DNA of 61,887 nt from Bacillota bacterium (GCA_021324255.1 JAJPJL010000025.1:1-61887), one strand, 5' to 3'. Shown: positions 49,371 to 59,259, counted from the first letter of the stretch. Program-made: numbers and translations. The notes: generated by a model from the letters alone, not told the origin.

Positions 49371-51374
49371 ATGGGGACACGCTCGCTTCGAGCGCCGGGT
49401 CTGCGACTCGGGATCGAAACAGGCGGCACCTTTACCGACTGGGTGCTGTCCAGGGGCGATCACATCGACGCGACCGGCAAGGTAATGTCGACGCCGGCCG
49501 ACCCGGAATGCGCGGTGCTGGCCGCGGTGTCCGAGTGCGGTGTACCGCCGTCCGAGCTCGCGGCCCTGATTCACGGCTCGACGGTCGTCACGAACGCGGT
49601 GCTGGAACGCAAAGGTGCGCGCACCTGCCTGGTCACCACCAAGGGCTTCCGTGACGTGCTGTTGATCCAGCGCCAGGCCAAGACGCGGTTGTTCGACCTG
49701 TTCTACCGGCAGCCGGAACCGCTCGTCTCCCGGGACCACATTATCGAGGCGGACGAGCGCATGGGCCCCGACGGGGAGGCGCGCCGGCCGTTGGTGGACT
49801 TTTCGTTCGTCGAGCGCGTTCGGCGGCTGGTTCTCGAGGAGCACATCGAGTCGGTGGCGATCTGCTTCCTGCACTCGTACGCCAACCCCGCGCACGAGAT
49901 CGCCGCCGAAGACGCGCTCGCCGCGGCTCTGCCCGGCGTGGCCGTCACCCGGTCCTCCGACGTCCTGCCGCAGTTCCGCGAGTACGAGCGTGCCAGTACC
50001 TGCGTGCTCAGCGCCTATGCGAAGCCGGTTGTGGACGGCTACCTGTCCCGCCTCGAAGATCGGCTCCGGAACCGCGGCTTCCGGGGGCCGGTCACGATCG
50101 TGCAAGCCAACGGCGGCACGATTCCAGCCCGCGCGGTCCGGCGCCACGCAGCGAAGATGATTTTGTCCGGGCCCGCGGCCGGCGTGGTCGGCGCCACCAC
50201 GGCCGCCCTCGAGGCCGGCTTTGCCAACGCGATTACCTTCGATATGGGCGGCACCAGCACCGACGTGTGCCTCGTGACGGGCGGCCGGCCCGGTGTCACC
50301 CGCGAGTACAAAATTGCCGGGCTGCCGCTCAACGTCCCGATGATCGACATCGCGACCGTGGGCGCGGGCGGCGGCAGCATCGCGGAGGTGGACCGCGGGG
50401 GCATTCTGACGGTCGGGCCCGGGAGCGCGGGGGCCGATCCGGGGCCCGCGGCCTACGGCCGAGGCGGCACGGCCTTTACCGTCACGGATGCAAACGTGCT
50501 GGCCGGGCGCATCCGCCCGGAAGCGTTCTTCGGCGGCAGGTTGCGCCTCGACGCGGCAGCCGCTGAGGCCGCGCTCGGTGCGCTGGCCGACCGCCTGGGA
50601 CTGCCGCGCCGCGAGACGCTCGACGGCGTGCTGCGCCTCGTCAACGTGACCATGGCCCAGGCCGTCCGCCTCGTGTCGATTGAGCGCGGCTACGACCCGC
50701 GGGACTACACGATCGTCGCGTACGGCGGCTCTGGCCCACTGCACGCGGCCGCGGTCGCATCCGGCCTCGGCATCTCCCGGGTCATGGTGCCGGTCAACCC
50801 CGGCCTCGTCTCCGCCTACGGGCTGCTGCTGGCCGACACGCGCCAGGATTTCTCCAGCACGCGCGTCATGCCGGCGGCGCGCGTGACCGACGGCGGTGCG
50901 GCTGCCGTGTTCGGGGAACTGGAGGCGCAGGCGCGCAGGGAGTTCGAGCTCTACGAACGGCCGTGGGCCGACGTAGCGTGCCGGCGAGAGATGGATATGC
51001 GCTACGCCGGCCAGGCGTACGAGATCAGCGTGCCCTGCGACGGCGTGCCGGTGTCGGCCGCGGTCGAGGCGTTCCACGAAGCGCACCGGGTACGCTATGG
51101 GCACGCGGTGCGGGACCAGGACGTCGAGGTCGTCGGCTACCGGCTGATCGCCGTCGCGCCTTCGCCCCTGCGCGCGATCCGGCCGGCGCCCGGACGGCGC
51201 AGCGGCACGGCGCCCCGCGCGCAAGGCTACCACCCGCGGCACGAGATCGACGTGGGCGACCGTCTCCGCGGACCGTGTGTCGTCGAAGAGCCGACCGCCA
51301 CGACGTACGTACCGGACGGCTGGTCCGTACGCGCCGACCGGCTCGGCAACCTCATTTTGGAGGCCGCGGAGTGA
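49371..51374 (+). CDS. Hydantoinase/oxoprolinase family protein, subunit A (HyuA-like)
   Basis: 667 residues, preceded by GGGAGGCTGA. The N-terminal actin-like ATPase domain has LGIETGGTFTDWVLSRGDHI, LIHGSTVVTNAVLERKGART and the ATP-binding AITFDMGGTSTDVCLVTGG. VAYGGSGPLHAAAVASGLGI is also diagnostic, as is GPCVVEEPTATTYVPDGWS at the end. Relatives are ATP-dependent N-methylhydantoinase, 5-oxoprolinase and acetone carboxylase subunits. It overlaps HyuB by four bases and lies upstream of a Liv-type transporter on the other strand. Confidence 0.9.
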   Translation: MGTRSLRAPGLRLGIETGGTFTDWVLSRGDHIDATGKVMSTPADPECAVLAAVSECGVPPSELAALIHGSTVVTNAVLERKGARTCLVTTKGFRDVLLIQRQAKTRLFDLFYRQPEPLVSRDHIIEADERMGPDGEARRPLVDFSFVERVRRLVLEEHIESVAICFLHSYANPAHEIAAEDALAAALPGVAVTRSSDVLPQFREYERASTCVLSAYAKPVVDGYLSRLEDRLRNRGFRGPVTIVQANGGTIPARAVRRHAAKMILSGPAAGVVGATTAALEAGFANAITFDMGGTSTDVCLVTGGRPGVTREYKIAGLPLNVPMIDIATVGAGGGSIAEVDRGGILTVGPGSAGADPGPAAYGRGGTAFTVTDANVLAGRIRPEAFFGGRLRLDAAAAEAALGALADRLGLPRRETLDGVLRLVNVTMAQAVRLVSIERGYDPRDYTIVAYGGSGPLHAAAVASGLGISRVMVPVNPGLVSAYGLLLADTRQDFSSTRVMPAARVTDGGAAAVFGELEAQARREFELYERPWADVACRREMDMRYAGQAYEISVPCDGVPVSAAVEAFHEAHRVRYGHAVRDQDVEVVGYRLIAVAPSPLRAIRPAPGRRSGTAPRAQGYHPRHEIDVGDRLRGPCVVEEPTATTYVPDGWSVRADRLGNLILEAAE

Positions 51375-53026
51375 ACCCCATTACCCTGTCGGTGATCGGC
51401 CACGCCTTCGCCGCGACGGCGGAAGAGATGGGTGTCAACCTCTACCGCTCGGCGCACTCGACGATCGTGCGCGAAGTCCGCGACATCGCAACGGCCGTGC
51501 TCGACCCGCGCGGGAACACGGTCGCGATCGCCAACTACATCCCGCAGCTCCTGAACGCGATCGACCCCGCGGCGGCGGCCATCGCCGAGGAATACAACGT
51601 CTCGACCCTCCAGGACGGCGAAGCCTTCGTCGTCAACGATCCGTTCCACGGCGGCCAGCACATCAACGACGTGCTGCTGTTCACGCCGATCCGGTTGGAC
51701 GGGGAGATGCTCGGCGTCACATGCGCCAACGTTCACCACCTGGATCTCGGCGGCGGCGCGGCCGCCAGCAACGCCCGGGCAACGGACGTGTTTCAGGAAG
51801 GCATCGTCTTCCCGCCGATGCGCATTCCCCTCACGGACGACTGGCGCTCTTCGCCGTTCGGCAAGTTCCTCGGCGCGAACGTGCGGGCGCCGCGGACGGT
51901 GCTGGCCGACTTCGACGCCCAGATCGCCGCCTGCCGCACCGGCGAGGCGCGGGTGCGGGCGCTCGCCCAGAAATACGGCGCCGACGCGATCGCCGAGTTC
52001 ATGGCCGATGTCCAGGACTACGGCGAGCGGATCTCGCGCCAGGCCATCAGCGCGATCCCGGACGGCGAGTACCACGGCGAGGCCTACATGGAGGACGACG
52101 GCACCGGCGCAGGGCCGTTTTACGTGCGCGCGACCGTGCGCATCGCCGGGAGCGACATGACCGTCGACTTCACGGGGACGGACCTGCAGGCCAGAGGCTT
52201 TATCAACGTCCCGTGGGGCTCGACCCTCTCGAGCGTGCGCACGACGGTGGTGGCGATCCTCGGCATCACGCACATGCTGGTGAACGCCGGCAGCATGCGG
52301 CCGCTGCACGTCACGGCGCCGCTCGGATGCTTGTTGAACCCGCGGTGGCCGGCCGCGACGCGGGCGCGGACTAGCGCCTGCTACAAGATCTTCGATGCAG
52401 TCAACATGGCGCTCGCTCCGGTGCTGCCGAAGCAGGTCATGGCGCCGGGCTTCGATGCGCAGACCGGCATCTCGTTCGGCCACCGAGCGGGCGGCCACGC
52501 CCGGATCCTGTCCGAAGTCCTGGGCGCCGGGAACGGCGCGCTGTGGTGCCAGGACGGCGCGGACGGGATGATCATGCCGTTGACGAACGGCCAGAACACG
52601 CCGGTGGAATCGGTGGAAATCGAGTTTCCGTTCCTCGAGATCCTGCGCTACGGGCTCGTCCCGAACTCCGGGGGCGACGGAGAATTCCGCGGCGGCCTCG
52701 GCATGGAGCGTGCGTACCGCATCCTCAACGATGATGTCACGTTCGGATTGCATTCCGACCGGCACCGCCACGGCGCTCCGGGCCTCTTCGGCGGAGGTAC
52801 CGGCGCCCCGGGCGCCTGCCTGCTCGTCCGCGACGGGACCGCCCATATGCTCGGATCCAAAGTGCACGAATCGCTGCGAGCGGGAGACCGCCTGGTCGTC
52901 CGCTCGGGCGGCGGCGGAGGGTACGGACCCCCCGAGCGCCGGACGGCCGAACGCATCGAGCGAGATGCCCGCGAGGGCCGCCAGGTCCGCGGCTCCCCCA
53001 TTGCGCCGCCCGTTGACAGTCTGTAG
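51371..53026 (+). CDS. Hydantoinase/oxoprolinase family protein, subunit B (HyuB-like)
   Basis: 551 residues from the GTG at 51371 (GTGA overlap with HyuA). The start NPITLSVIGHAFAATAEEMG and the segments VVNDPFHGGQHINDVLLFTP, VHHLDLGGGAAASNARATDV, VDFTGTDLQARGFINVP and PNSGGDGEFRGGLGMERAYR are family hallmarks. It should form the A/B enzyme that opens a cyclic amide ring at the expense of ATP. With the hydantoinase-like gene at 33563 and the amidase at 46610 it adds to the amide-degrading content of the window. Confidence 0.92.
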   Translation: MNPITLSVIGHAFAATAEEMGVNLYRSAHSTIVREVRDIATAVLDPRGNTVAIANYIPQLLNAIDPAAAAIAEEYNVSTLQDGEAFVVNDPFHGGQHINDVLLFTPIRLDGEMLGVTCANVHHLDLGGGAAASNARATDVFQEGIVFPPMRIPLTDDWRSSPFGKFLGANVRAPRTVLADFDAQIAACRTGEARVRALAQKYGADAIAEFMADVQDYGERISRQAISAIPDGEYHGEAYMEDDGTGAGPFYVRATVRIAGSDMTVDFTGTDLQARGFINVPWGSTLSSVRTTVVAILGITHMLVNAGSMRPLHVTAPLGCLLNPRWPAATRARTSACYKIFDAVNMALAPVLPKQVMAPGFDAQTGISFGHRAGGHARILSEVLGAGNGALWCQDGADGMIMPLTNGQNTPVESVEIEFPFLEILRYGLVPNSGGDGEFRGGLGMERAYRILNDDVTFGLHSDRHRHGAPGLFGGGTGAPGACLLVRDGTAHMLGSKVHESLRAGDRLVVRSGGGGGYGPPERRTAERIERDAREGRQVRGSPIAPPVDSL

Positions 53027-53093
53027 TCGCAGCCGGGATCGAACGTCCGGCATCAGTTCGCCGACAACAGCCTCGCCGTCGGCCGGCGGTCAA

Positions 53094-53873
53094 TCAAGCG
53101 CGGCCGCCGAGGTACGCCCGGCGCACCTCGGGGTGCTGGAGGATCTCCTCGCCGCCGCCCTCGAATCGCACGCGTCCCTGCTCGAGCACGTACGCGCGCT
53201 GGCTGTGCCGCAACGCCGTGCGGGCGTTTTGCTCCACGAGCAGCACGGCAAGCCCGCGCCGCCGGAACTCGCCGATCTTCTCGTAGATGAACTCCACGGC
53301 GGCGCCCGACAAACCGATCGTCGGTTCGTCGAGCAGCACGAGGCGGGGGTCGAGCAGGAGCACGCGCGCGACTTCCAGGATCCGCCGCTCGCCGCCGCTG
53401 AGCGTGCGGGCGCGCAGCCTCCGCCGGGCCCGCAGCGCCGGGAACGCGTCGAGCAACCGCTCGATGTCGTCGCGCACCTGCCGGTCGCGGCGCACGTACG
53501 CGGCGAGCCGCAGGTTGTCGTCGACGCTCAGGTTTGGCAGCGTGCTGATCCCCTGCGGCACATACGTAATCCCCGAGCGCAGGATCTCCGGCGGCCGCCG
53601 CCCGAGGAGCGAGACGCCGTCGAACGTGATCGCCCCCCGCGTGGCGCGGAGGAACCCGAAGATCGTCTTGAGCAGCGTGGACTTCCCCGCGCCGTTCGGG
53701 CCGATGACGCAGACGACTTCGCCCGGCCGCACGCAGAGCGTGATGCCCCGCAGGACCTCCTGGCCGCCGTAGCCGGCGTGCAGATCGCGGACCACGAGAA
53801 GCGCCCCGTCCGGCGCCGCCTCCGCCGCGCGGGCGGAGACGGCCTGATCGCCTCCCCGCCCGTCAGCGGCCAT
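53094..53873 (-). CDS. Branched-chain-type ABC transporter ATPase (LivF-like)
   Basis: 259 residues. Walker A is VIGPNGAGKSTLLKTIFG, the signature is TLSGGERRILEVARVL, Walker B is LVLLDEPTIGLS, and the His-loop region is VLLVEQNARTALRHSQRAYV, a LivF-specific text. It is the last gene of the unit SBP, LivH, LivMG, LivF. Its start overlaps the end of the LivM-LivG fusion by 11 bases. Confidence 0.92.
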   Translation of the reverse strand: MAADGRGGDQAVSARAAEAAPDGALLVVRDLHAGYGGQEVLRGITLCVRPGEVVCVIGPNGAGKSTLLKTIFGFLRATRGAITFDGVSLLGRRPPEILRSGITYVPQGISTLPNLSVDDNLRLAAYVRRDRQVRDDIERLLDAFPALRARRRLRARTLSGGERRILEVARVLLLDPRLVLLDEPTIGLSGAAVEFIYEKIGEFRRRGLAVLLVEQNARTALRHSQRAYVLEQGRVRFEGGGEEILQHPEVRRAYLGGRA

Positions 53874-55620
53874 AGTACAGGTTGAGCGCCTCGTCGCTTT
53901 GCTGGATCGCCTCGGGCGGCCCCTCCACCACGACGCGCCCGTTGGCCATGAAGTAGAGGCGGTCGGCGAGCGCCATCAGCGCATCCATGTTGTGCTCGAT
54001 CACGAGAAACGTCGTCCCGGCGTCGTTCTGGGCGAGGATGTAGTCCTTGAGCCGCTCCACCACGGTGAGGTTCACGCCGGCGACGGGCTCGTCCAGCAGC
54101 ATGAGCGGCGGGTGGCGGACGAGCGCCATGGCGAAGGCGAGCAGCTTCTGCTGGCCATACGATAGCGCGGCGGCCGGGGCATTCCGGTGGGCCTCGAGCC
54201 CCACAAACCGGAGGAGGCCCTCGGCCCGGTCGCGCACCGCGGGCGGGCTCGGGCGCAGCGCCGCGGCGATCGACTCACCGCGGTGCTCCTGTCCGATCAG
54301 CAGGTGCTCGAGCACCGTGAGGCCGGGGAAGACGCGGATCAACTGGAACGTCCGCGCGAGGCCCTGTTGCGCGATCCAGTGCGGGGGGCGGCCGGCGAGC
54401 AGGCGCGGGCCTCCGGCCCGATGGAGCACGATCCGTCCGCCGGAAGCCGGCAGGTACCCGGTGATGCAGTCGAACAGCGTGGACTTGCCGGCGCCGTTCG
54501 GGCCGAGGATGCCGACGATTTCGCCGCGGCGTACCTCAAGGTCGACCCCGTCCAACGCCCGCAGGCCCCCGAACCGCTTCGCCAACCCCGCCACCTCGAG
54601 CAGCAGCGCCGGCGCGGGCCGGGGACCGCGCGTGTCCGCGCCGTGCGTCGCCGGCCGGACTTCGGGGCCGGGCGCGGCCGTGGGGCGCGGCCGCAGACGC
54701 CGCACCAGCCCGAGCAACCCCCGCCGCTCGTACGCGGCGATCCACATGATCAGGAGCCCGTACACGACGTAGTCGTACCCGCGGCCGAAGCCGCCGAGGG
54801 CGCCGCCGAGGTACTGGGACAGCAGGATCAAAAAGCCCGCGCCGATCGCCGGACCGGCCACGGTCCCCCGCCCGCCGAACAGGGCCATGATTGCAAACAG
54901 GACGGACCGCAGCGGGTCGAGCACCGTGGAGGGGTCGATGTAGAGGACGTACTGCGCAAACACCGACCCGGCGAGCGCCGTGAGCGCCGCGCTGGCGCCC
55001 ATCATGAGAAGCTTGTAGCGGAGCGCCGGGATGCCGAGCGCGGCCGCGGCGTCCTCGTCCTCGTCGATCGCCCGCAGGTAAAGGCCGAGCCGCACCCGCC
55101 CGACCCACGCCCCGGCGCCGCACGCCGCCCCGAACAGCACGAGCGCGATATAGTAGTAGGGCGTCTTGGTGTTCCAGATCATGGCCCACGATTGGTTCAT
55201 CAGGCGCACCGGCAGGTACAAGCCGACCGCGGCGCCGACCAGGTTCCAGTTGAGAAACAGCACACGCACGAGTTCGGCCAGGGCCAGGGTGGCGAGCGCG
55301 AAGTAGTGGCGGCGCAGCCGGAACGTCGGCAGACCGACAACGAGGGAGACGGCGGCCGCGAGCCCGGCCGCGGCCCATATTCCCAGCCATGGGCTGATGC
55401 CGGCCCGCGCGAGCAGCATGGTGCTCGTGTACGCCCCGAGCCCGAAGAACACGGCGTGCCCGAACGAGAGCTGGCCGGCGTAACCGCCGAGCAGATTCCA
55501 CGCTTCGGCCGCCGTGCCGTAGATGAAGACGAGGATCATGCCGTTGATGAAATACGCGTTGTGGACGGCCAGCGGCAGCAGCGCGAGCAGGACGGCGACC
55601 GCGGCGCCGGCGGCGGTCAT
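53863..55620 (-). CDS. LivM-LivG fusion: branched-chain-type ABC permease plus ATPase in one polypeptide
   Basis: 585 residues from the ATG at 55620, which overlaps the LivH stop (ATGA). Residues 1 to about 310 are LivM: EAWNLLGGYAGQLSFGHAVF, GLPTFRLRRHYFALATLALA and LYLRAIDEDEDAAAALGIPA. A Pro/Arg-rich linker (RPRPTAAPGPEVRPATHGAD) leads to a LivG ATPase from about residue 345: LAKRFGGLRALDGVDLEVRR, Walker A GPNGAGKST, signature ALSYGQQKLLAFA and Walker B LMLLDEPVAGVN, ending ALNLYYGR. No stop or frameshift separates them, and the same fusion is known in other bacteria. Confidence 0.92.
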   Translation of the reverse strand: MTAAGAAVAVLLALLPLAVHNAYFINGMILVFIYGTAAEAWNLLGGYAGQLSFGHAVFFGLGAYTSTMLLARAGISPWLGIWAAAGLAAAVSLVVGLPTFRLRRHYFALATLALAELVRVLFLNWNLVGAAVGLYLPVRLMNQSWAMIWNTKTPYYYIALVLFGAACGAGAWVGRVRLGLYLRAIDEDEDAAAALGIPALRYKLLMMGASAALTALAGSVFAQYVLYIDPSTVLDPLRSVLFAIMALFGGRGTVAGPAIGAGFLILLSQYLGGALGGFGRGYDYVVYGLLIMWIAAYERRGLLGLVRRLRPRPTAAPGPEVRPATHGADTRGPRPAPALLLEVAGLAKRFGGLRALDGVDLEVRRGEIVGILGPNGAGKSTLFDCITGYLPASGGRIVLHRAGGPRLLAGRPPHWIAQQGLARTFQLIRVFPGLTVLEHLLIGQEHRGESIAAALRPSPPAVRDRAEGLLRFVGLEAHRNAPAAALSYGQQKLLAFAMALVRHPPLMLLDEPVAGVNLTVVERLKDYILAQNDAGTTFLVIEHNMDALMALADRLYFMANGRVVVEGPPEAIQQSDEALNLYYGR

Positions 55621-56486
55621 CCCCGCCGCTCCTGCCCCAGCAGGCCCCCGGGCCGCAGGAACAACACCAGCAGCAGCGCCCCGAACACCAGGGCCAGCTT
55701 GAACGTGGGCGAGACCAGGTTGCCCGCCACGCTCTCCACGAGGCCGATCACCACTCCCCCGAGGAGGGGCCCCAAGACGCTGCCGAACCCGCCCAGCACC
55801 ACGCTCGCGAACATCAGCAAGAGGAACGCGTCGCCGACCGTCGGGCTCACCTGATAGAACGTCAGCAGGAACGCGCCCCCGACGGCGGCGGTCGCGATGC
55901 TGAGCCCCCACGCGAGCATGTACATCCGTTCGACTTCGATGCCCAGCGCGAGCGCCGCCGCCGGATTCTGCGCGGTGGCCTGTAGCGCCTTCCCCGTCTT
56001 CGTCCACTGGAGGAACGCATGCAGCAACCCGAACGTGATGAGCGCCGCGAGCGCCGCGTCAACCTGCGCCGCGCCGATCGGCACGCCCAGGATGAGCACG
56101 CTCCCGCCGGCCGGCGGCCACGTGATGCCGCGGAAGTCCGGTCCGAACGCGGCGAACGCGGAGTAGCGCAGGAAAAATAGCAGCCCAAACGTCGTGAAGA
56201 TCTGCGTGACCGCGGGCGCGCTCATGATGCGGCGGATCAGGACGGCGTACGTGCACACGCCGGCCAGAAAGCCGAGGGCCACGACGATCGGCAGGGCCGC
56301 GAGCAGGTCCAGGTGGAAGCCCGCGACCGCGAAATATGTCGCGTACATCGCCCACATCATGTACTCGGCGTGGGCGAAGTTCACGACGTCCACGACCCCC
56401 CAGATCAACCCGAGGCCAAGCGAGACGAGCGCGTACACGAGCCCCATGATGAGGCCCTGCACGACCGCCGTCAGCAGCAGGTTCAC
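55617..56486 (-). CDS. Branched-chain-type ABC transporter permease (LivH-like)
   Basis: 289 residues with about eight membrane helices. LVSLGLGLIWGVVDVVNFAH and AEYMMWAMYATYFAV are the standard LivH start; QATAQNPAAALALGIEVERM and FLLLMFASVVLGGFGSVLGP are also typical. It pairs with the LivM half of the neighbouring fusion. It lies 80 bases after the SBP gene. Confidence 0.93.
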   Translation of the reverse strand: MNLLLTAVVQGLIMGLVYALVSLGLGLIWGVVDVVNFAHAEYMMWAMYATYFAVAGFHLDLLAALPIVVALGFLAGVCTYAVLIRRIMSAPAVTQIFTTFGLLFFLRYSAFAAFGPDFRGITWPPAGGSVLILGVPIGAAQVDAALAALITFGLLHAFLQWTKTGKALQATAQNPAAALALGIEVERMYMLAWGLSIATAAVGGAFLLTFYQVSPTVGDAFLLLMFASVVLGGFGSVLGPLLGGVVIGLVESVAGNLVSPTFKLALVFGALLLVLFLRPGGLLGQERRG

Positions 56487-56566
56487 GGGCCCTCCGGCGC
56501 GTCGACGCCCCGGCCCGCCGCTCCCGGCGCCGGGGGCCGCCGGTCAGGCGCAGGCACGCGATGAGG

Positions 56567-57859
56567 CTACGATCGCTTGTCCCACGCCGGCGCCGGCCAG
56601 ACGACCGGCGTCTCCGCGAGGTCGAACGGCCAGACCACCTTATACTTGCCGTCGAGCAGCTGCACCATCACGCCGCTCGCGTACATGTTCTGTCCGTCCT
56701 TGTCGAACTTGATGCCCTTCCACGGCATGATCGTGTCCGCCTCGGGGATGTCGGTCATGAGCAGCCCCTGCAGGATTTGCGTCGGACTCGTCCCGCCGCC
56801 GAGGTTGATCGCGTTGGCAAGCGTCAGCAGCCCCGTGAAGCTCCGGGCATTGGTCTCGTCCATGTCCTCGTTGTAGCGCGCCCGGTAGAGATCGTTCACC
56901 TTTCCGACGAGCCGCTTGCGGGCGCCGAGCCCGAGCGCCCACGATGCGCGGCTCAAGATGTAATACCCGTCCTTCCCCGTGTCCTTGATGTAGTCCGGCA
57001 GCACGTAGCCCGCATCCTGGGCCACGAGCGCCGGCGGGAAGTACCGCATCGTCTTGAGCGCCTTGATCGTGGTCACGGCGTCGATCAGGTAACTATTGGC
57101 GATCACGGCGTCGGGGCCGGCGGCGTGGATCCGGTTGAGCTCCGCGTCCAGCGTGGCCGCCGGCGACGTATACATCTCGACCGCCACCATCTGGTACCCC
57201 TGCGACTTGGCCTGAGCCTGCTCCACCTTGGCGGCGGTCGCGCCGAACTCGGTGTTTTCGGATAGGATGGCGAGTTTCTGGATGCGCTTCCCGCGCTTCC
57301 TCAGGTCGCCGAACATCTGGAAAAACATGGCCGTGAACGTCTCGTCGGTGGGCCCGGTGCGGAAGAACCATTTGAAGCCCCGCTGGGTCAGCGTGGGGCT
57401 CGACGATTCCGCGTTGAGAAACGGGACCCCGCGGGTCTCCGCGGCCAGGCTGGCCGTCGCCGTGTACGCGCTCGCGTAGCAGCCCATGAGCGCGACGACC
57501 TTCTCCTGATCGATCAGGCGCTCGGCTTCCGCGCGCGCCGTGGCGGGGTCCTTTGCGTCCGCCCAGACCAGCTGGATCTTGCGCCCGCCCAGCTTCGGCA
57601 GGCCCGCGGGAGCGGCGAGCGTGAGCGGCGCCAGCTCCGGATGCGCGGTGTTGACGATATCGGCGGCGAGTTCGACGGCCTGCCTCATGTTCCGGCCGGT
57701 CAGCGCGAGCGAGCCGGACAGCGGGTACAACATTCCCACCTTGATGTCGCCGGCCTGCGCCGGCGCCGGGACGGCACGCCACCCGCCCAGCGCGGCCGCG
57801 GCCGCGCCTCCGCCCACGGTCCGGAGCAAGGTCCGCCTCGTGACACGCCGCAGCTTCAT
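56567..57859 (-). CDS. ABC transporter substrate-binding protein, branched-chain amino-acid/amide type (LivJ-like)
   Basis: 430 residues from ATG 57859 (an in-frame start at 57877 is possible). The Tat signal is VTRRTLLRTVGGGAAAAALG. The type I periplasmic fold is clear: IKVGMLYPLSGSLALTGRNM, LMGCYASAYTATASLAAETR, FLNAESSSPTLTQRGFKWFF, LAILSENTEFGATAAKVEQA. Relatives bind amino acids, amides, urea or aromatic acids. It precedes livH and the LivM-LivG gene, making a complete importer. Confidence 0.92.
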   Translation of the reverse strand: MKLRRVTRRTLLRTVGGGAAAAALGGWRAVPAPAQAGDIKVGMLYPLSGSLALTGRNMRQAVELAADIVNTAHPELAPLTLAAPAGLPKLGGRKIQLVWADAKDPATARAEAERLIDQEKVVALMGCYASAYTATASLAAETRGVPFLNAESSSPTLTQRGFKWFFRTGPTDETFTAMFFQMFGDLRKRGKRIQKLAILSENTEFGATAAKVEQAQAKSQGYQMVAVEMYTSPAATLDAELNRIHAAGPDAVIANSYLIDAVTTIKALKTMRYFPPALVAQDAGYVLPDYIKDTGKDGYYILSRASWALGLGARKRLVGKVNDLYRARYNEDMDETNARSFTGLLTLANAINLGGGTSPTQILQGLLMTDIPEADTIMPWKGIKFDKDGQNMYASGVMVQLLDGKYKVVWPFDLAETPVVWPAPAWDKRS

Positions 57860-58005
57860 ACCCGTCACCCCCCGCATCCCGCCGACGAATTCCGGGAGGG
57901 GCCGGCCGCTGCGCGCGGCCGTCACCGCCCCCGGCCCCCTCCCTTGTAACGGACAGCCGGCAGATGATGTTCAGAGCGCGGCGCGCGCAGCGCGATCGCT
58001 ACGCA

Positions 58006-59259
58006 TCACGGTTGCCGCATCGCGCCGTTTCGAGCCGGTCGCCACACCGAGGGGATAGACAACCACCGGCCGGAAGCCGCCCGCACGAGCGTCTGCATCA
58101 ACGTCAGCGGGTCCGAGCGCAACGCGCGGCCGGCGCTGGATACCGCGGGCAGGTACCGGCGCCCGAGCGTGTACAGAACGGATGCAGCCATCCACAGCGC
58201 GCACCACGCCTGACGCCTGCGCCCCGCCGCAGGGCTCGGCAGGTCCGGCATTCGAAGCAGCTCGTCCAGCGCCCTGATCAGCATGGTGACGGCGCGGTCG
58301 GCGTGATGTGCCGGGGCCGGCCACGTTCGATCGCCGGGCGGCAGCGTGCGAAGCGCAAGGTCCAAGTATGTGCTCGGGCGCGTGAGCATCCCGGGGTCCT
58401 GCCGGACGGCGTCGAGCAGCAACTCGATTCCGTCCTCCCAGTGATCCTTGTCCCGCAGGCAGCGCGCGGCGTAGAAGATCGCGTGGGTCTTATAGGCCGC
58501 GGCCCGAAATTCGGGCCGGCGGAGACGCTCAGGGAGCCGGGAATCGGCGAGGGCCCGGTCCAGCACGAGCCGCGTATACGCCGCCGCCTGCTCCGGATCG
58601 CGTGTCGAGTTGCGGCCGTGAGTGCGGCAGTGGACCAGGACTTCGGGCACGCCGTGAAACTGACAGCCCGCCAACGCCATCCTGAGGAACAGGTCCCAAT
58701 CTTGCCCCAGGCGCAGGGCGGGATCGAACAGGCCGATGCGATCCAGGCATGCGCGCCGGATCATCGCCATCGGCGGGCCAAAGAGGCAGCTGAGCAGCAT
58801 GGCCTCGAGGAAGTCGCCGTTGTGGGTACGGATCACGGGCTGCCCGATGACCATTCCGGCTTCGTCGATCGCCGCGTAGCCATGATACGCGGCGGCCACG
58901 CCGGGGCGTCGTTCCAGCGCGTCCACCAGCCGCTCGACCTTGCGAGGGAGCCAGACGTCATCCGCGTCGAGAAACGCCACGTACGCGCCGTGACTGCGCT
59001 CGATCCCCGTGTTCCTGGCGACGGCCGCCCCGCCGTTGGGTTGCCGTACGAGCGTAATGGTGGGGTCGCACCCGAGGACCTGCTCACACGTGTCGTCGGT
59101 GGAGCCGTCGTCGACGACGATCACTTCCAGGTTGCGATAGGTTTGCGCGGCGACGCTGCGGAGGGCCGCTCTAATGAACGGGGCCGCATTGTACGCCGGA
59201 ATGATCACGCTCACGAGCGGTCGGGCTCCCGAGGCAGCCGGCGCACCCGCCCCGCGCAT
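58006..59259 (-). CDS. Family 2 glycosyltransferase (GT-A fold)
   Basis: About 417 residues if begun at ATG 59259; upstream in-frame starts at 59322 and 59379 are possible and none has a good ribosome binding site. The GT2 start is VSVIIPAYNAAPFIRAALRS, then LEVIVVDDGSTDDT and the DXD-type motif in AYVAFLDADDVWLPRKVERL, with LRLGQDWDLFLRMAL as the acceptor-site ED/WD region. It adds a sugar to a surface glycan or protein. It is functionally isolated here, next to catabolic genes. The C-terminal 150 residues are helical and unassigned. Confidence 0.85.
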   Translation of the reverse strand: MRGAGAPAASGARPLVSVIIPAYNAAPFIRAALRSVAAQTYRNLEVIVVDDGSTDDTCEQVLGCDPTITLVRQPNGGAAVARNTGIERSHGAYVAFLDADDVWLPRKVERLVDALERRPGVAAAYHGYAAIDEAGMVIGQPVIRTHNGDFLEAMLLSCLFGPPMAMIRRACLDRIGLFDPALRLGQDWDLFLRMALAGCQFHGVPEVLVHCRTHGRNSTRDPEQAAAYTRLVLDRALADSRLPERLRRPEFRAAAYKTHAIFYAARCLRDKDHWEDGIELLLDAVRQDPGMLTRPSTYLDLALRTLPPGDRTWPAPAHHADRAVTMLIRALDELLRMPDLPSPAAGRRRQAWCALWMAASVLYTLGRRYLPAVSSAGRALRSDPLTLMQTLVRAASGRWLSIPSVWRPARNGAMRQP

